Shown here in pieces: positions 24,555 to 25,405 of a stretch of DNA of 25,405 bases (positions within the stretch are counted from its first letter, which is position 1; each line of letters starts with the position of its first letter). Made by a program: the position numbers and the translations under genes. The notes under the pieces are model-generated. The model had not been told where the DNA came from. It ran no database searches and was given only the letters and a program-made list of their open reading frames with translations. This DNA comes from JBOFFI01 sp051657245 (GTDB lineage Bacteria; Pseudomonadota; Alphaproteobacteria; Holosporales; JBOFFI01). The stretch spans positions 1 to 25,405 of the forward strand of contig JBOFKI010000032.1 in NCBI GenBank assembly GCA_051657245.1, written 5' to 3'.

Positions 24555-25405
24555 TTATTCAACGGTCACAGATTTTGCTAAATTACGAGGCTGATCCACG
24601 TCCGTTCCTAGGCAAAGGGCGGTGTAATAAGCCAAAAGCTGAAGGGGGAGGGCATAAAGCAAGGGCATGGTAAAGCTGGATGTTTCAGGGAGGATGTAAA
24701 AGCTGGCAGAAAGGTGTTTAAGCTTCTCCCTCCCTTTTTCATCGGTCAGGATGATCAGCTTCCCTTTGCGGGCTGCAACTTCTTGAATGTTGGAAGCCGT
24801 CTTATCAAAATAGCCATCGTGGGGAGCCACCACCACCACCGGAACGTGCTCATCAATCAGGGCGATGGGGCCGTGCTTCATCTCACCCGCTGGATAAGCT
24901 TCTGCATGGATGTAAGAAATTTCCTTAAGCTTGAGAGCTCCTTCCAGGGCCAGAGGAAAAGCGGCGCCTCGTCCCAGGTATAAAACCGTTTGGGCTTGGG
25001 CAAGGATGCTGGCGATCTCTTGGAGCGGAGTTACATTTCCCAGAAGAGGCAACATTTGGGCGGGTAATGCTTCCAGAGCATCAAGGTGGGCCTGCAGCGC
25101 TCGGGTAGAAAGGGTGTTTCGTTTCTCTGCGATTTTTAAACACAACAGCGCCAGCACCATCAGCTGGCTTGTAAAAGCCTTTGTTGAGGCAACACCAATT
25201 TCAGTTCCTGCTTGGGTATGCAGGCTGATATCAGCAGCTCGGTCAATCGAGCTGGAGGGAACGTTCACCAAAGCAAGCACTTTTTGGCCTTGGTTTTGGG
25301 CATATTCAAGGGCGCCTAGGGTGTCTGTTGTTTCTCCAGATTGGGACACAACGCAGGTAACCCCACCTTCCGGGAGGGGAGGGCAGCGATAGCGAAATTC
25401 AGAGG
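24555..25405 (-). CDS. glmS: glutamine--fructose-6-phosphate aminotransferase, C-terminal part (5' end outside window)
   Basis: 282 codons of GlmS are visible. It makes glucosamine 6-phosphate from fructose 6-phosphate and glutamine, the entry to amino-sugar and peptidoglycan synthesis. The right edge falls inside the first sugar isomerase (SIS) domain: SEFRYR, VSQSGETTDTLGALEYA, then GTEIGVASTKAFTSQL. The second SIS domain has YLGRGAAFPLALEGALKLKE and AEAYPAGEMKHGPIALI, and the tail ends PRNLAKSVTVE, which carries the conserved catalytic Lys of the C-terminal loop. The N-terminal glutaminase domain lies beyond the window. An apparent GTG start at 25349 is internal. No strong terminator is seen after its TAA. 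A nearby glmU, if any, is not in view. Confidence 0.98.
   Translation of the reverse strand, partial: SEFRYRCPPLPEGGVTCVVSQSGETTDTLGALEYAQNQGQKVLALVNVPSSSIDRAADISLHTQAGTEIGVASTKAFTSQLMVLALLCLKIAEKRNTLSTRALQAHLDALEALPAQMLPLLGNVTPLQEIASILAQAQTVLYLGRGAAFPLALEGALKLKEISYIHAEAYPAGEMKHGPIALIDEHVPVVVVAPHDGYFDKTASNIQEVAARKGKLIILTDEKGREKLKHLSASFYILPETSSFTMPLLYALPLQLLAYYTALCLGTDVDQPRNLAKSVTVE

Noticed and set aside
18862..25405. CRISPR array, phage or defence island
   Set aside because: No regularly spaced repeats, integrase, restriction or toxin-antitoxin genes could be recognised in the accessory part.

Overview
The window carries core alphaproteobacterial genes at moderate, rather AT-rich composition with some insertion-sequence debris. 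The gene order tRNA-Trp, secE, nusG, rplK, rplA, rplJ, rplL, rpoB, rpoC, the alphaproteobacterial-style L10 leader, the alpha-type RpoD and DnaG, and IS982- and IS481-type transposase relics (both common in intracellular alphaproteobacteria) suggest a host-associated alphaproteobacterium of the Holosporales/Paracaedibacter or Rickettsiales-like kind. That placement is an inference from family resemblance; no 16S gene is present to confirm it.

Layout. 1-1990: an IS982 transposase tail cut by the left edge, a class I (DhnA/FbaB-type) fructose-bisphosphate aldolase preceded by a strong 12-bp hairpin, and a decayed IS481-family transposase. 1988-13939: tRNA-Trp(CCA), then the secretion, transcription and ribosome cluster secE-nusG-rplK-rplA-[L10 leader]-rplJ-rplL-[attenuator-like hairpin]-rpoB-rpoC, all on the + strand. 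13940-18700: tRNA-Val(GAC), a periplasmic PCu(A)C-type copper-binding protein, primase dnaG and the housekeeping sigma factor rpoD, closed by a structured terminator region. 18862-20298: murC. 20321-22136: ndk flanked by two opposite-strand genes for small secreted proteins with ten cysteines each, plus an AT-rich gap with a structured patch. 22238-22804 (minus): ferredoxin fdx and iscX. 22946-23566: a lipoprotein of the ABC-transport auxiliary type. 23571-24485 (minus): an unrecognised secreted protein with a faint methyltransferase-like pattern. 24555-25405 (minus): the C-terminal part of glmS, cut by the right edge.

How the genes fit together. Most of the window is the machinery for transcription (RpoB, RpoC, RpoD, NusG), translation (L11, L1, L10, L7/L12 and two tRNAs), replication priming (DnaG) and protein export (SecE). 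GlmS and MurC serve early peptidoglycan synthesis, Ndk the nucleotide pools, and Fdx and IscX iron-sulfur cluster assembly. The accessory interest lies in the insertion-sequence debris sitting where tuf or fusA often precedes tRNA-Trp, in the missing str operon after rpoC, and in three secreted proteins of unknown function (20321-20665, 21549-22136, 23571-24485). I found no CRISPR array, phage module or recognisable new multi-gene system.
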